Shown: positions 16,653 to 26,905, numbered from the stretch's first letter. The stretch: DNA of 64,000 nt from Rhizobacter sp. SG703 (GCF_012275445.1 NZ_JAAZQK010000001.1:305198-369197); one strand, 5' to 3'. Numbers and translations are program-made. Notes: a model not told the origin generated them from the letters alone.

Positions 16653-17609
16653 ATGAACCTGCACCAATTCCGGTTCGTCCAGGAGGCCGTGCGCCGCAAC
16701 CTGAACCTGACCGAGACGGCCAAGGCGCTGTTCACCTCGCAGCCCGGCATCTCCAAGGCCATCCTCGAACTCGAGGACGAGCTCGGCGTCGACATCTTCG
16801 CGCGCCACGGCAAGCGGCTGCGCCGCGTCACCGAGCCGGGCGCCGAGGTGCTGAAGTCGATCGAGGTGATCATGCGCGAGGTCGGCAACCTGAAGCGCAT
16901 CGGCGAAGAGTTCTCGAAGCAGGATGCCGGCACGCTGTCGATCGCGACCACGCACACGCAGGCCCGCTACTTCCTGCCCGAGCCGGTGTCGCAGCTGCGC
17001 AAGCGCTTCCCGAAGGTCAACATCAGCCTGCACCAGGGCGCGCCGGCGCAGGTGGCGCAGATGGTGATCGAGGAGGTGGCCGACATCGGCATCGCGACCG
17101 AGGCGCTGGCCGAGCACAGCGAGCTGATCAGCCTGCCCTGCTACGAATGGCAGCACGCGGTGGTGATGCCGGCCGGCCACCCGCTGGCGCAGCTCGAACG
17201 CATCACGCTCGAAGACCTGGCGCAGCAGCCGCTGGTGTCGTACCACCCGTCGTTCAGCGGCCGCACGCGGGTCGACCAGGCCTTCGCGGCGCGCCGGCTG
17301 AAGCCGAACATCGTGCTGGAGGCGATCGACGCCGACGTCATCAAGACCTATGTGCGCCTGGGCATGGGCATCGGCGTGCTGGCCGAGATCGCGGTGCGCG
17401 ACGACCCGCCGAACGGCGACCTGGTGTCGCGCCCGGTCGGCCACCTGTTCGGCCCCAACGTCACCCGCGTCGCGTTCAAGCGCGGGGCCTATCTGAGAAA
17501 CTTCGTCTACGCGTTCGCCGAGATGCTGTCCGACCGCCTGAACCGCGGACTGATCACCCGCGCGATGAGCGGCGATGCGGCCGACACCGGCCACGACTAC
17601 CAACTCTGA
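16653..17609 (+). CDS. cysB: CysB-type LysR transcriptional regulator
   Basis: A 318-residue LysR-family activator of sulfur-assimilation genes. The N-terminal helix-turn-helix is NLTETAKALFTSQPGISKAILELE; the SQPGISKAI recognition helix is hallmark CysB/Cbl. The effector domain contains IATTHTQARYFLP and HQGAPAQV, which line the ligand site for acetylserine-like inducers or sulfate. The start at 16653 (MNLHQFRFVQEAV) matches the family; an upstream in-frame ATG adds four residues. It follows the chelatase-like gene by 34 bases, and is followed by a methionine aminotransferase. Cbl is the alternative family member, but beta-proteobacteria usually have one CysB of this type. Confidence 0.92.
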   Translation: MNLHQFRFVQEAVRRNLNLTETAKALFTSQPGISKAILELEDELGVDIFARHGKRLRRVTEPGAEVLKSIEVIMREVGNLKRIGEEFSKQDAGTLSIATTHTQARYFLPEPVSQLRKRFPKVNISLHQGAPAQVAQMVIEEVADIGIATEALAEHSELISLPCYEWQHAVVMPAGHPLAQLERITLEDLAQQPLVSYHPSFSGRTRVDQAFAARRLKPNIVLEAIDADVIKTYVRLGMGIGVLAEIAVRDDPPNGDLVSRPVGHLFGPNVTRVAFKRGAYLRNFVYAFAEMLSDRLNRGLITRAMSGDAADTGHDYQL

Positions 17610-17637
17610 TTCGCCCGTTTCGAGCCACGAGCCCACC

Positions 17638-18789
17638 ATGCGAACCCCCACCCTCGAAAGCCGCCTGCCGCAGGTCGGCACGACCATCTTCACCGTGATG
17701 TCGGCGCTGGCGCAGCAGCATGGCGCCGTCAACCTCGGCCAGGGCTTCCCCGATTTCGACGGCGACCCGAAGCTGCTCGACGCGGTGACCGGCGCGATGA
17801 AGCGCGGACTGAACCAGTACCCGCCGATGGCCGGCGTGCCGGCGCTGCGCGAGGCGGTGGCCGCGAAGATCGCCGCGCTGTACGGCCACGCGTACGACCC
17901 CGGCACCGAAGTGACCATCACCGCCGGCGCGACGCAGGCCATCATCACCGCGATCCTCGCGATCGTGCACCCCGGCGACGAGGTGATCGTGCTCGACCCG
18001 TGCTACGACAGCTACGAGCCGAACATCGTGCTGGCCGGCGGCACCGCGGTGCACGTGCCGCTGACGCCGCGCACGTTCCGGCCCGATTTCGAGCGCATCC
18101 GCGCCGCGCTCACGCCGCGCACCCGCGCGATCATCGTCAACACGCCGCACAACCCGAGCGCAACCGTCTGGAGCGTGGCCGAGATGCAGCAGCTGGCCGA
18201 GCTGCTGCGCCCGACCGACGTGTTCGTGATCGCCGACGAGGTCTACGAGCACATGGTGTTCGACGGCCAGCGGCACGAAAGCATCGCGCGCCACCCCGAG
18301 CTGGCGGCGCGCGGCTTCATCGTCTCGAGCTTCGGCAAGACCTACCACGTGACCGGCTGGAAGGTCGGCTACGTCGCGGCGCCGGCGCCGCTGACGGCCG
18401 AATTCCGCAAGGTGCACCAGTTCAATGTGTTCACCGTCAACACGCCGGTGCAGCACGGGCTGGCCGCCTACATGGCCGACCCGGCGCCCTACCTCGAGCT
18501 GCCGGCGTTCTACCAGCGCAAGCGCGACCTGTTCCGCGCGGGCCTGGCGACGACCCGGCTGAAGCTGCTGCCGAGCGCGGGCAGCTATTTCCAGAGCGTC
18601 GACTACTCGGCCGTCAGCGAGTTGGGCGAGGAAGGCTTCTGCCGCTGGCTGACCAGCGAGATCGGCGTCGCGGCGATCCCGGTGTCGGTGTTCTATGCCG
18701 GCGGTTTCGAGCAGAAGCTGGCGCGCTTCTGCTTCGCGAAGAAGGACGAGACGCTGGAGCTGGCGCTGGAGCGCCTGGCCAGGCTGTAG
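17638..18789 (+). CDS. Methionine aminotransferase (class I/II PLP enzyme, YbdL type)
   Basis: A 383-residue fold-type I aminotransferase. Visible are NLGQGFPDFD at the N-terminus, GATQAI, the substrate/cofactor loop NTPHNPSATVWS (Asn), ADEVYEHMVFDG (Asp and Tyr), and SSFGKTYHVTGWKVGY with the PLP-binding lysine. SFGKTYHVTGWK is characteristic of methionine-oxo-acid transaminases (YbdL, used in methionine salvage) and related kynurenine aminotransferases. The start at 17638 follows the cysB-type gene by 28 bases. Its position beside a sulfur regulator supports a sulfur amino-acid role. Confidence 0.9.
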   Translation: MRTPTLESRLPQVGTTIFTVMSALAQQHGAVNLGQGFPDFDGDPKLLDAVTGAMKRGLNQYPPMAGVPALREAVAAKIAALYGHAYDPGTEVTITAGATQAIITAILAIVHPGDEVIVLDPCYDSYEPNIVLAGGTAVHVPLTPRTFRPDFERIRAALTPRTRAIIVNTPHNPSATVWSVAEMQQLAELLRPTDVFVIADEVYEHMVFDGQRHESIARHPELAARGFIVSSFGKTYHVTGWKVGYVAAPAPLTAEFRKVHQFNVFTVNTPVQHGLAAYMADPAPYLELPAFYQRKRDLFRAGLATTRLKLLPSAGSYFQSVDYSAVSELGEEGFCRWLTSEIGVAAIPVSVFYAGGFEQKLARFCFAKKDETLELALERLARL

Positions 18790-18817
18790 CGCGGATGCCC
18801 ATCCGGGCTGCGCAGAT

Positions 18818-20899
18818 TCAGCGCGAGCCGCTCGCCTTCGGTTTGCGGGTGGTGTCGAGTGCGCTCAGTTCGCTGAGGTCGAAATCGAGGCCGGGGCGCG
18901 AGTCGCCGGCGTCGTTCGGCGCCGCGGTGGGCCCCGACAGCCGGGCCGGATCGGTCGAGATATCGAGGTCGAGCGACAGCCGCTCGACCTGCGGGAGCGG
19001 CAGCGTCGGGGCACCCGGCGGCGGCATCACGGCGGCATCGGGCCGCGGGGCGGACGAATCGCCGGTCGCCGACAGGTCCAGCGTGATGCCCACCGATTCG
19101 ATCGGCAGCAGCAGGTCGACGCCTTCGGGGCGCACGTCGCGTTCGGCCAGGTCGCGCGCGATGCCGTACAGGAACAGCAGGTCGCGGTACGCCGGCACGT
19201 CGAACGGCGGGCCCTGGTTGCGCCGGAACAGCGCGCCGTCGAGCGCGGCCATCGCCTCGGCCGGTGCCGACCACAGCGATTGCACGCGGGCCAGCACGTC
19301 GGGGAAGCCTTCCTCGAGGTCGCGCTCCTTCGACGGATCGTTTTCGTCCCATTCGACCGCATAGGCGTTGAAGCGGCGGTTGAAACGCTCGCGGATGCGG
19401 TCGTACGGATCGCGCTCGCCGCGGCGGCGGTAGATCTCCATCAGCTTCAGGTACGGCAGCGGGCTGACGCCGCCGGTGCTGCGCACATGGCCCATCAGCA
19501 GGTCGACCGCGGCGTCGTCCTGGCCCAGCACGACGAAGAACTCGACCTGCTGGTCGAGGTCGATCAGCTCCTCGGCCGACATCGGCCGGTGCGGTTCCAG
19601 CGCATCGGGATCGATGTCGGTGCCGGGCTCGGTCGCCCTCGACAGCGTAGCTTGCATCGCGGCGACCGCGCGCGGCGTCAGCGTGACGTCGGACATCGGC
19701 GACAGCGGCGCCGGCGCGGCGGGCCGCTTGCGCACCGGCGGCGGCGTGTCGACCAGCACTGCGCCACCGGCGAATGGCTCGGGCGACATCGCTGCTGGAA
19801 TGGTGCGCGGCGGCTCGGCCGGCGCGGCGGCCGGGGCCGCGGTGGGCGTCGGCGCCGGCGGCTCGACCCACCAGGCGGCGGCCTGGCGCTCGCGCCAGCG
19901 CTGCCAGACCAGGAAGCCGAGGCCGGCGGCGAGCAGCGCGCACAGCACGGCCAGCGCATAGACCAGCGGGTTCGCGTAGCGCGCCGACTGGGCCTGCTGC
20001 ACCTTCGCCTGCAGGTCGGCGATCGACTGCTGGCGCGCCTGGCCTTCGGCGCGCAGCTGGCTCATCGACGCTTCGAGCGACTTCAGGCGATCCTGCGCCT
20101 GCAGGCGCTCGACCAGTTCGGGGTCGATGAAGCGGTACGGCGCCGAGCCGGCCGCCTGTGCGGCCTCGGCCAGCGGCGTCAGCTGGGAGCTCATCCGCAG
20201 CGACGGCGAGATCAGCGCATCGGTCTCGACCGGATCGAGTTGCAGCGTCGGTCCCTTCGGGCGCACCGGCTCGGGGGCCGGTTTCTGCGAGCGCGCGGCC
20301 TTCCTGGCCGCGCCGGCCGTCGCGGCCGGGCGTGTCGACGATGTCGCGCCGGCGGCGGCGCGCGGGCGCTGCGCCGCCACGCCCGGGGCAACGCGCGGAA
20401 GCGTCGAACGCACCGGCGGCTCGCCCTGCGGCGAGATCACGCTGGCCAGCGGCGAGGCAGAGAGATCGGGTTGATCGGCGATGTCCGGCAGCGCATGGGC
20501 CGGTGCCGCCGCGGTGGCCGACGGCGGATCGGCAAACACCACGTAATTGCGCGACAGCCGGGTCGGACATCCGACATTCAATGCAATGGCCACCACCGGT
20601 TCGTCGACCGGCACGGTGGTGGTGACGCGCAGCCGGCGCTCGGCGCTGCCTGGCCGGCCTTCGATGCGGACCTGCACCGACAGCGAGGACAGCGGATGGT
20701 CGCCGATCGACACATCGGCCTTGATGCAGGAGGCCTCGAGGCGCTCGTCGGGCTCCAGCCGCAGCATCACGCCGAAATTGAGCGGGTGGCCCAGCGTGGT
20801 GGCACCCAGCGTATTGCCGAACCCCATCGCGGTCGCTCGGCCCATGGGCAGGAGGCCCAAAGCGAGACTGACCGCGAGCAAGTTCGAGAATCTCTGCAT
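18818..20899 (-). CDS. fimV: FimV-like pilus assembly/polar landmark protein
   Basis: A 693-residue protein of the FimV/HubP family. A signal peptide (MQRFSNLLAVSLALGLLPMGRATA) precedes the FimV N-terminal domain with LGHPLNFGVMLRLEPDE and a cysteine pair (ASCIKADV, NVGCPTRL). A long proline/alanine linker follows, then a coiled-coil stretch (LVERLQAQDRLKSLEASMSQL, in parts) and one transmembrane helix (NPLVYALAVLCALLAAGLGFLVWQ). The acidic cytoplasmic tail is TPR-like with repeated short helices. No LysM motif was recognised. FimV proteins organise type IV pili and polar protein placement. The start at 20899 is chosen for the signal peptide; a longer frame adds an arginine-rich leader. Confidence 0.88.
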   Translation of the reverse strand: MQRFSNLLAVSLALGLLPMGRATAMGFGNTLGATTLGHPLNFGVMLRLEPDERLEASCIKADVSIGDHPLSSLSVQVRIEGRPGSAERRLRVTTTVPVDEPVVAIALNVGCPTRLSRNYVVFADPPSATAAAPAHALPDIADQPDLSASPLASVISPQGEPPVRSTLPRVAPGVAAQRPRAAAGATSSTRPAATAGAARKAARSQKPAPEPVRPKGPTLQLDPVETDALISPSLRMSSQLTPLAEAAQAAGSAPYRFIDPELVERLQAQDRLKSLEASMSQLRAEGQARQQSIADLQAKVQQAQSARYANPLVYALAVLCALLAAGLGFLVWQRWRERQAAAWWVEPPAPTPTAAPAAAPAEPPRTIPAAMSPEPFAGGAVLVDTPPPVRKRPAAPAPLSPMSDVTLTPRAVAAMQATLSRATEPGTDIDPDALEPHRPMSAEELIDLDQQVEFFVVLGQDDAAVDLLMGHVRSTGGVSPLPYLKLMEIYRRRGERDPYDRIRERFNRRFNAYAVEWDENDPSKERDLEEGFPDVLARVQSLWSAPAEAMAALDGALFRRNQGPPFDVPAYRDLLFLYGIARDLAERDVRPEGVDLLLPIESVGITLDLSATGDSSAPRPDAAVMPPPGAPTLPLPQVERLSLDLDISTDPARLSGPTAAPNDAGDSRPGLDFDLSELSALDTTRKPKASGSR

Positions 20900-21051
20900 T
20901 CGGCTGAGCAGTTGATTGATCGTTTTGACTCTAGCATGAACGTTCCTGCGGCGATCTCCGCAATAACGGGCAGGAACGGGCCCAGAACGGCGCGTCCGGC
21001 ACCCCATGCCACAATCGCGCGCCATGCGCCTGGCGCTGTCTGACGAATGGG

Positions 21052-21837
21052 ATGGCCATGCCTTCTGAATTGCGTGCCGAACGACGTGACGGCGCCCTGG
21101 TGCTGACGATCAGCGACCCGGCTTCGCGCAACACGCTCTCCGAACAGGTCTTCACCGCCGGCATCGAATCGCTGGGCGTGGCCGAATCGGACCCCGACGT
21201 GCATTGCGTCGTGCTGCGCGGCGATGGCGAGCATTTCTGCGCCGGCGGCAACCTGCAGCGGCTGCGCGCGAACCGCGAGGCGCCGCCCGAGGTGCAGCGC
21301 GCGATGCTGGAGCGATTCCACGAGTTCGTCGAGGTATTGCGCGTGTTCCCGAAGCCGGTGATCGCGGCGGTCGAAGGCGCCGCGGCCGGCGGTGGCTTTG
21401 CGCTGGCGCTGGCCTGCGACCTGATCGTCGCGGCCGAGGATGCACGCTTCGTGATGTCGTACGGCCGCATCGGCCTGTCGCCCGACGGCGGCTCGACCTG
21501 GCAGCTGATGCAGCGCCTGCCGCGCGCGGTGGTGCTGCAGATGCTGTGGCTGGCCGAGCCGATGGGCGCGGCGCAGCTTCAGGCCTTGGGCCTTGTCAAT
21601 TGGGTGACAGACAGTGGCCAGGCGCTGACCCAAGCTCTGGCGGTGGCCGAACGGCTGTCGCACCTGGCGCCGAACGCGGTGTCCAGCGTGAAGGAGCTGG
21701 TCAATGCATGGCCCGAGCGCAGCCTCTCGCAGCAGATGGCATCGGAGCGGGATCACTTCCTTGAGAACCTCTTTCATCGCAACGGCGGCGAAGGCCTGCA
21801 GGCCTTCCTGGACAAGCGCGCGCCGCACTTCGAATAG
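21052..21837 (+). CDS. Enoyl-CoA hydratase/isomerase family protein
   Basis: A 261-residue crotonase-fold enzyme. The oxyanion-hole motifs are HFCAGGNLQRL and EGAAAGGGFALALACD. RIGLSPDGGSTW follows, where the active-site position of hydratases holds glutamate or aspartate (here SPDGG). Substitution at these positions separates hydratases from isomerases and 2,3-dehydroadipyl/oxepin-CoA enzymes, so the exact reaction is open. An ATG at 21058 is an equally possible start. The type B repeat follows immediately and leads into the histidine phosphatase gene on the same strand. Confidence 0.9.
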   Translation: MAMPSELRAERRDGALVLTISDPASRNTLSEQVFTAGIESLGVAESDPDVHCVVLRGDGEHFCAGGNLQRLRANREAPPEVQRAMLERFHEFVEVLRVFPKPVIAAVEGAAAGGGFALALACDLIVAAEDARFVMSYGRIGLSPDGGSTWQLMQRLPRAVVLQMLWLAEPMGAAQLQALGLVNWVTDSGQALTQALAVAERLSHLAPNAVSSVKELVNAWPERSLSQQMASERDHFLENLFHRNGGEGLQAFLDKRAPHFE

Positions 21838-21860
21838 CGCGTGCCCGCGAGACCGCGGGC

Positions 21861-21938
21861 CGAGCGCCGGGCCGCTCCCAAGCCGGCCCGCGCTCCCCTC
21901 GGGGGAGTGGCCGGCGTACTCGCCGGTCGAGGGGCTGT
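21861..21938 (+). repeat. Structured intergenic repeat, type B copy 3, carrying the RBS of the next gene
   Basis: Fills the gap between the enoyl-CoA hydratase and histidine phosphatase genes. Hairpins: CGGGCCG/CGGCCCG around nine bases, CTCCCC-TCG-GGGGAG (the A-T closing pair of the other copies is changed to C-G), and CCGGCG-TACT-CGCCGG. It ends GAGGGG-CTGTC-ATG. The upstream CCCCTCG is complementary to the terminal CGAGGGG. Confidence 0.9.
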
Positions 21939-21939
21939 C

Positions 21940-22623
21940 ATGAGGCGACGCATCTACCTGATGCGGCATGGGTCGGTCGACTACTTTCGAGAAGACGGCA
22001 GCGCGGTGCCGCCGGACACGGTGCCGCTGAATGCCGTCGGCCGCGAGCAGGCCGATGCAGCGGGCCGGTTGTTCGCGCAATGCGGCGTGCAATTCGACAG
22101 CGTGCTCGTCAGCGGATTGCCGCGCACGGTCGAGACCGCGACGCGCGTGCTGGCCGCGGGCGCGCAGCCGGCCTTGCAACTGCTGCACGAGCACGCGCTC
22201 GAAGAGATCCGCCCAGGCCGCCTGGCCGACATCCCGAAGCACGAGATCGAGGCCGCCTTCCTCGGCGCGTTCCGCATCGGCCCGGACGTGCAATCGCAGC
22301 GCTTCCTCGGGGGCGAATCGGTCGGCGAGCTGCTCGACCGCGTGCTGCCGGCCTTCGACGCGCTGCTCGCGCGCGACGACTGGCAATGCCTGCTGATGGT
22401 GATGCACGGCGGCGTGAACCGCGCGTTGCTGTCGCGCGTGCTGGCCGGCGAGCGCGCCTTCTTCGGCCGGCTCGAACAGGCGCCGGCCTGCATCAACGTG
22501 ATCGACGTCGGCACGAACGACCAGATCGTGCGCGCCGTCAACCTCGCGCCCACGCAATGGCTGCACGAGCGCGAGACGATGACGACGATGGAGAAGCTGC
22601 TGGCGCAGTACATGCGCCCATAG
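21940..22623 (+). CDS. Histidine phosphatase superfamily protein
   Basis: A 227-residue phosphoglycerate-mutase-like phosphatase. The N-terminal RIYLMRHGSVDYF has the catalytic RHG (His9 forms the phospho-intermediate). LVSGLPRTVETA contains the phosphate-binding arginine, EIRPGRL the acid and VMHGGVNRALL the second histidine. The substrate is unknown. It follows an enoyl-CoA hydratase and is 2 kb from an APH-type kinase plus ACAD11-like dehydrogenase, so a phosphorylated acyl or sugar intermediate is conceivable. Start 21940 is fixed by GAGGGG at five bases, provided by the repeat; an earlier frame would read through the repeat. Confidence 0.88.
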   Translation: MRRRIYLMRHGSVDYFREDGSAVPPDTVPLNAVGREQADAAGRLFAQCGVQFDSVLVSGLPRTVETATRVLAAGAQPALQLLHEHALEEIRPGRLADIPKHEIEAAFLGAFRIGPDVQSQRFLGGESVGELLDRVLPAFDALLARDDWQCLLMVMHGGVNRALLSRVLAGERAFFGRLEQAPACINVIDVGTNDQIVRAVNLAPTQWLHERETMTTMEKLLAQYMRP

Positions 22624-22692
22624 TCCGGATCCGATCCGGGACTCAACCCCCATTTGTTCGCTTGTCACACCCGAAGGAGCAGAGCGCTGCCC

Positions 22693-22942
22693 GAAGGCGC
22701 GTGGGGGGAGGCCGTGGCGCGCCAATCAGGGCGGGTCGCCGGAGCTGGCTGGTTTGGTGGCCCCGCGCGCAGCGCGTTCGTGAACTGACTGTCGCCGACT
22801 GTCTGACCACAGCGAACGAAGTGAGCGGCGGGAGTTTCGGCGACGGGCCATCGAACCAGTCAGCGGAGGGAAGTCATCGGCCCCCCAGGGGGCCGATGAC
22901 CGACCCGTCCGGCGCGCCACGGCCTCCTCCCACGCGCCTTTC
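22693..22942. repeat. 250-base element bounded by near-perfect 31-base inverted repeats (type C)
   Basis: The left arm (22693-22723) and the reverse complement of the right arm (22912-22942) agree across about 31 bases, sharing AAGGCGCGTGGG and GGAGGCCGTGGCGCGCC with one substitution and one inserted base. Between them are smaller inverted repeats, including TCGCCGA/TCGGCGA and a perfect internal palindrome. It has no open frame of its own. The shape resembles a MITE or large REP-like element; no clear target duplication was seen. Confidence 0.8.
22873..22900. terminator. 28-base perfect palindrome, possible bidirectional terminator
   Basis: Thirteen-base arms GTCATCGGCCCCC and GGGGGCCGATGAC separated by only CA, inside the type C element. 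It sits between two convergent genes and could stop transcripts from both, although no T-run follows on either side. Confidence 0.5.
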
Positions 22943-22967
22943 GCGCCACCATGCGAACGACAGCAAC

Positions 22968-23744
22968 CTACGTCCGATACCCCCCATCGATCCGATCCAG
23001 CCGCCGCAACAACCCCGGCCACGTCAACGCCCCCGCCCCCATCCCCCGCGTCGCCACCCTCGCCTGCTCCGCCGCGGTCTGGATGATCTGCGGGTCGATG
23101 TGGATCAGCGGCGCACCACCCGCCATCGCACGGACCTGGATCGTGCACACCGTCTCGAAGAAGTACATCGCCAGCACCGCATCGGCCACCGTCGGCCCGA
23201 CCGTCAGCAACCCGTGGTTGCGCAGCATCAGGTAGGTCGCGCGGCCGAGGTCCTTCACCAGCCGCGGCTTCTCGTCGTCGCGCAGCGCGACGCCTTCGTA
23301 GTCGTGGTACGCGAGGCTGGACAGGATGAAGATCGACTGCTGCGACAACGGCAGCACGCCGCCCTTCTGCGCCGACACCGCCAGGCCGTTCAGCGTGTGC
23401 GTGTGCAGCACGCACTGCGCATCGTGGCGCGCCGAATGGATCGCGCTGTGGATCGTGAAACCCGCAGGGTTCACCGGGAACGGCGTGTCGTCGAGCTTGT
23501 TGCCCTGCAGGTCGATCTTCACCAGGCTCGACGCGGTGATCTCGTCGAACATCAGCCCGTACGGGTTGATCAGGAAGCGGTCTTCCTCGCCCGGCACGCG
23601 CGCGGTGATGTGGGTAAACACCAAGTCGTCCCACTTGAAATGCGCCACCAGCCGGTACGCCGCGGCCAGGTCCACGCGGGTCTGCCATTCGGCATCGCTG
23701 ACGCGGCCCTCGCGGCTCGGGATGTCCAGCACTCGATCGCCCAT
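22968..23744 (-). CDS. Class II aldolase/adducin family protein
   Basis: A 258-residue zinc-type class II aldolase/epimerase fold. Motifs include LVFTHITARVPG and NPYGLMFDEI. Metal ligands come from VLHTHTLNGLAV (His-x-His) and LRNHGLLTVGPTVADAV (third His). The family cleaves sugar phosphates such as fuculose-1-phosphate, but many proteobacterial members are of unknown substrate and lack the usual catalytic glutamate. The start at 23744 has GAGGAG at seven bases; an in-frame GTG six bases earlier is too close to it. It is divergent from the Crp/Fnr regulator, which may control it. Confidence 0.87.
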   Translation of the reverse strand: MGDRVLDIPSREGRVSDAEWQTRVDLAAAYRLVAHFKWDDLVFTHITARVPGEEDRFLINPYGLMFDEITASSLVKIDLQGNKLDDTPFPVNPAGFTIHSAIHSARHDAQCVLHTHTLNGLAVSAQKGGVLPLSQQSIFILSSLAYHDYEGVALRDDEKPRLVKDLGRATYLMLRNHGLLTVGPTVADAVLAMYFFETVCTIQVRAMAGGAPLIHIDPQIIQTAAEQARVATRGMGAGALTWPGLLRRLDRIDGGYRT

Positions 23745-23836
23745 GTGCACTCTCCTCGTGAAGGGAATCCGCGCACTCTTTCAGCAATCGCCTTCATGGA
23801 CAATGAGGTCGCACCCTGTCACGTCAGAGACAAAAC

Positions 23837-24541
23837 ATGAATACCCCCGTTCTTACAATCGATGAGCAGGCCAACATCGAATCGGGTTCGTGGTTCTCCA
23901 AACTCTCGCAGCCATTGCGCAATGCCATCCTCTCGCGGGCCGTCGTGCGCCGCGTGCACGACGGCGCCTTGCTGTCGTCGCGCGGCGAAGCGGCCGACGA
24001 ATGGTGCGGCGTCGCGAAGGGCGCGGTGCGGGTCAGCTCGGTCTCGCTGTCCGGCAAGCAGATCACGCTGACCTACGTGGAGCCCGGCCTGTGGTTCGGC
24101 GACATCTCGCTGTTCGACGGCCTGCCGCGCACGCACGATGCAAACGCGCATGGCGCGACCACGCTGCTCGTGGTGCGCAAGGCCGATTTCCGCGAGCTGC
24201 TGTCGCAGCACACCGAGCTCTACGAAGCGCTGCTGAAGCTGAATTGCCGCCGGCTGCGCCTGATGTTCGACGTGGTCGAAGACCTCAACACGATGCCGCT
24301 CGCGGCGCGGCTGGCCAAGCAGATCCTGCTGCTGTCGCGCAGCTATGGCATCGAACAAGGCCAGGAGATCCGCATCGGCCTGCAGCTCGCGCAGGAAGAC
24401 CTGGCGCAGCTGCTCGGTGCCTCGCGCCAGCGCGTCAACCAGGAGCTGAAGGGCTTCGAGCGCGACGGCGCGGTGCGCATCGAGCCGACGCGGCTGGTGG
24501 TGCTGTCGAAGGACAAGCTGCTGGCGATCTCCGAACGCTGA
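23837..24541 (+). CDS. Crp/Fnr family transcriptional regulator
   Basis: 234 residues: an N-terminal cyclic-nucleotide-binding beta barrel (SSRGEAADEWCGVAKGAVRVSSV... and GLWFGDISLFDGLPRTHDANAH), a long dimer helix and a C-terminal winged helix with IGLQLAQEDLAQLLGASRQRVNQELKGFE (QEDLAQLLGASRQRVNQ is the recognition part). No cysteine cluster like FNR is visible, so oxygen sensing by iron-sulfur is unlikely. It is divergent from the class II aldolase gene and 31 bases upstream of the APH/ACAD pair, so one or both are candidate targets. Confidence 0.9.
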   Translation: MNTPVLTIDEQANIESGSWFSKLSQPLRNAILSRAVVRRVHDGALLSSRGEAADEWCGVAKGAVRVSSVSLSGKQITLTYVEPGLWFGDISLFDGLPRTHDANAHGATTLLVVRKADFRELLSQHTELYEALLKLNCRRLRLMFDVVEDLNTMPLAARLAKQILLLSRSYGIEQGQEIRIGLQLAQEDLAQLLGASRQRVNQELKGFERDGAVRIEPTRLVVLSKDKLLAISER

Positions 24542-24571
24542 GTTCCCGACGCTGACCAGGGGCTGGACCGC

Positions 24572-25663
24572 ATGGACGCCTACACCGGAACCAAACCCGT
24601 CGCCGACTCGCACGCGTTCGACGCGGCCGCGTTGCAGGCCCACCTGCAGGTCGCGCTGCCGGGGTTCGGCGGGCCGCTGCAGGTCGAGCAGTTCAAGGGC
24701 GGCCAGTCGAACCCGACCTACAAGCTGGTGACGCCGTCGCGCTCGTACGTGATGCGCACCAAGCCCGGCCCGGCCGCGAAGCTGCTGCCGTCGGCGCATG
24801 CGATCGAGCGCGAGTTCCGCGTGATGCGCGCGCTGCACGGCAGTGCCGTGCCGGTGCCCGAGATGCTGCTGCTGTGCGAGGACGAATCGGTGATCGGCCG
24901 CGCGTTCTACATCATGGAGTTCGTGCAGGGCCGCGTGCTGTGGGAGCAGTCGCTGCCCGGCTTCGATGCGGCCGAGCGCGGCCGCCTCTACGACGAGATG
25001 AACCGCGTGATGGCGGCGCTGCACCAGGTCGACGTCGCGGCCGCGGGCCTGGCCGACTATGGCAAGCCGGGCAACTACTTCGAGCGCCAGATCGCGCGCT
25101 GGAGCAAGCAGTACCAGGCCTCGGTCACGCAGCCGATCGACGCGATGGACGAGCTCGCGCAGTGGCTGCCGGCCCACATGCCGGCCAGCGCGCGCGACGA
25201 ATCGCAGGTGTCTGTGGTGCACGGCGACTACCGGCTCGACAACCTGGTGTTCCACCCGAGCGAGCCGCGCGTGCTGGCGGTGCTCGACTGGGAGCTGTCG
25301 ACGCTCGGCCACCCGCTGGCCGATTTCAGCTACCACTGCATGTCGTGGCACATCCCGCCCGGCGCGTTCCGCGGCATCGGCGGGCTCGACCTGGCCGCGC
25401 TCGGCATCCCCGCCGAAGCGGCCTATGTGCGCTGCTACTGCGAGCGCACCGGCCGCACCGACCCGCAGGCGGTGATGGCCGACTGGAACTTCTACATGGC
25501 CTACAACCTGTTCCGCATGGCCGGCATCCTGCAAGGCATCGCGAAGCGGGTCGAAGACGGCACCGCGTCGAGCGCGCAGGCGCGCCAGGCCGGCGCCGGC
25601 GCGCGGCCGCTGGCCGAGATGGGCTGGCGGATTGCACAACACGGCGCCCGGCACGGCACCTGA
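24572..25663 (+). CDS. Phosphotransferase family protein (APH fold, ACAD10/LvaA-like)
   Basis: A 363-residue aminoglycoside-phosphotransferase-fold kinase. It contains FKGGQSNPTYKL (nucleotide loop), YVMRTKPGP (ATP-binding lysine region), the Brenner motif VVHGDYRLDNLVF with catalytic Asp, and VLDWELSTLGHPLADF with the metal-binding Asp. This subgroup is fused to acyl-CoA dehydrogenase in human ACAD10/11 and is separate but adjacent in bacteria. In Pseudomonas levulinate catabolism (LvaA) the kinase phosphorylates a 4-hydroxyacyl-CoA. The gene precedes an ACAD11-like dehydrogenase by 21 bases, supporting the same chemistry. The physiological substrate is not shown. Confidence 0.92.
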   Translation: MDAYTGTKPVADSHAFDAAALQAHLQVALPGFGGPLQVEQFKGGQSNPTYKLVTPSRSYVMRTKPGPAAKLLPSAHAIEREFRVMRALHGSAVPVPEMLLLCEDESVIGRAFYIMEFVQGRVLWEQSLPGFDAAERGRLYDEMNRVMAALHQVDVAAAGLADYGKPGNYFERQIARWSKQYQASVTQPIDAMDELAQWLPAHMPASARDESQVSVVHGDYRLDNLVFHPSEPRVLAVLDWELSTLGHPLADFSYHCMSWHIPPGAFRGIGGLDLAALGIPAEAAYVRCYCERTGRTDPQAVMADWNFYMAYNLFRMAGILQGIAKRVEDGTASSAQARQAGAGARPLAEMGWRIAQHGARHGT

Positions 25664-25684
25664 CCACCCTCCGGAGACCCCAGC

Positions 25685-26899
<1,215 letters not shown>

Positions 26900-26905
26900 G
26901 TCGGC

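Larger units (their letters stand above)
22624..22967. other. 344-base non-coding region with inverted-repeat element
   Basis: Lies between the convergent histidine phosphatase and class II aldolase genes. Most of it is the inverted-repeat element described separately. No convincing gene is seen on either strand. Confidence 0.6.

Noticed and set aside
23816-23831. TGTCACGTCAGAGACA as a Crp/Fnr box before the regulator gene
   Set aside because: Only the outer four bases of each arm pair, and it does not match the TTGAT-N4-ATCAA or TGTGA consensus.
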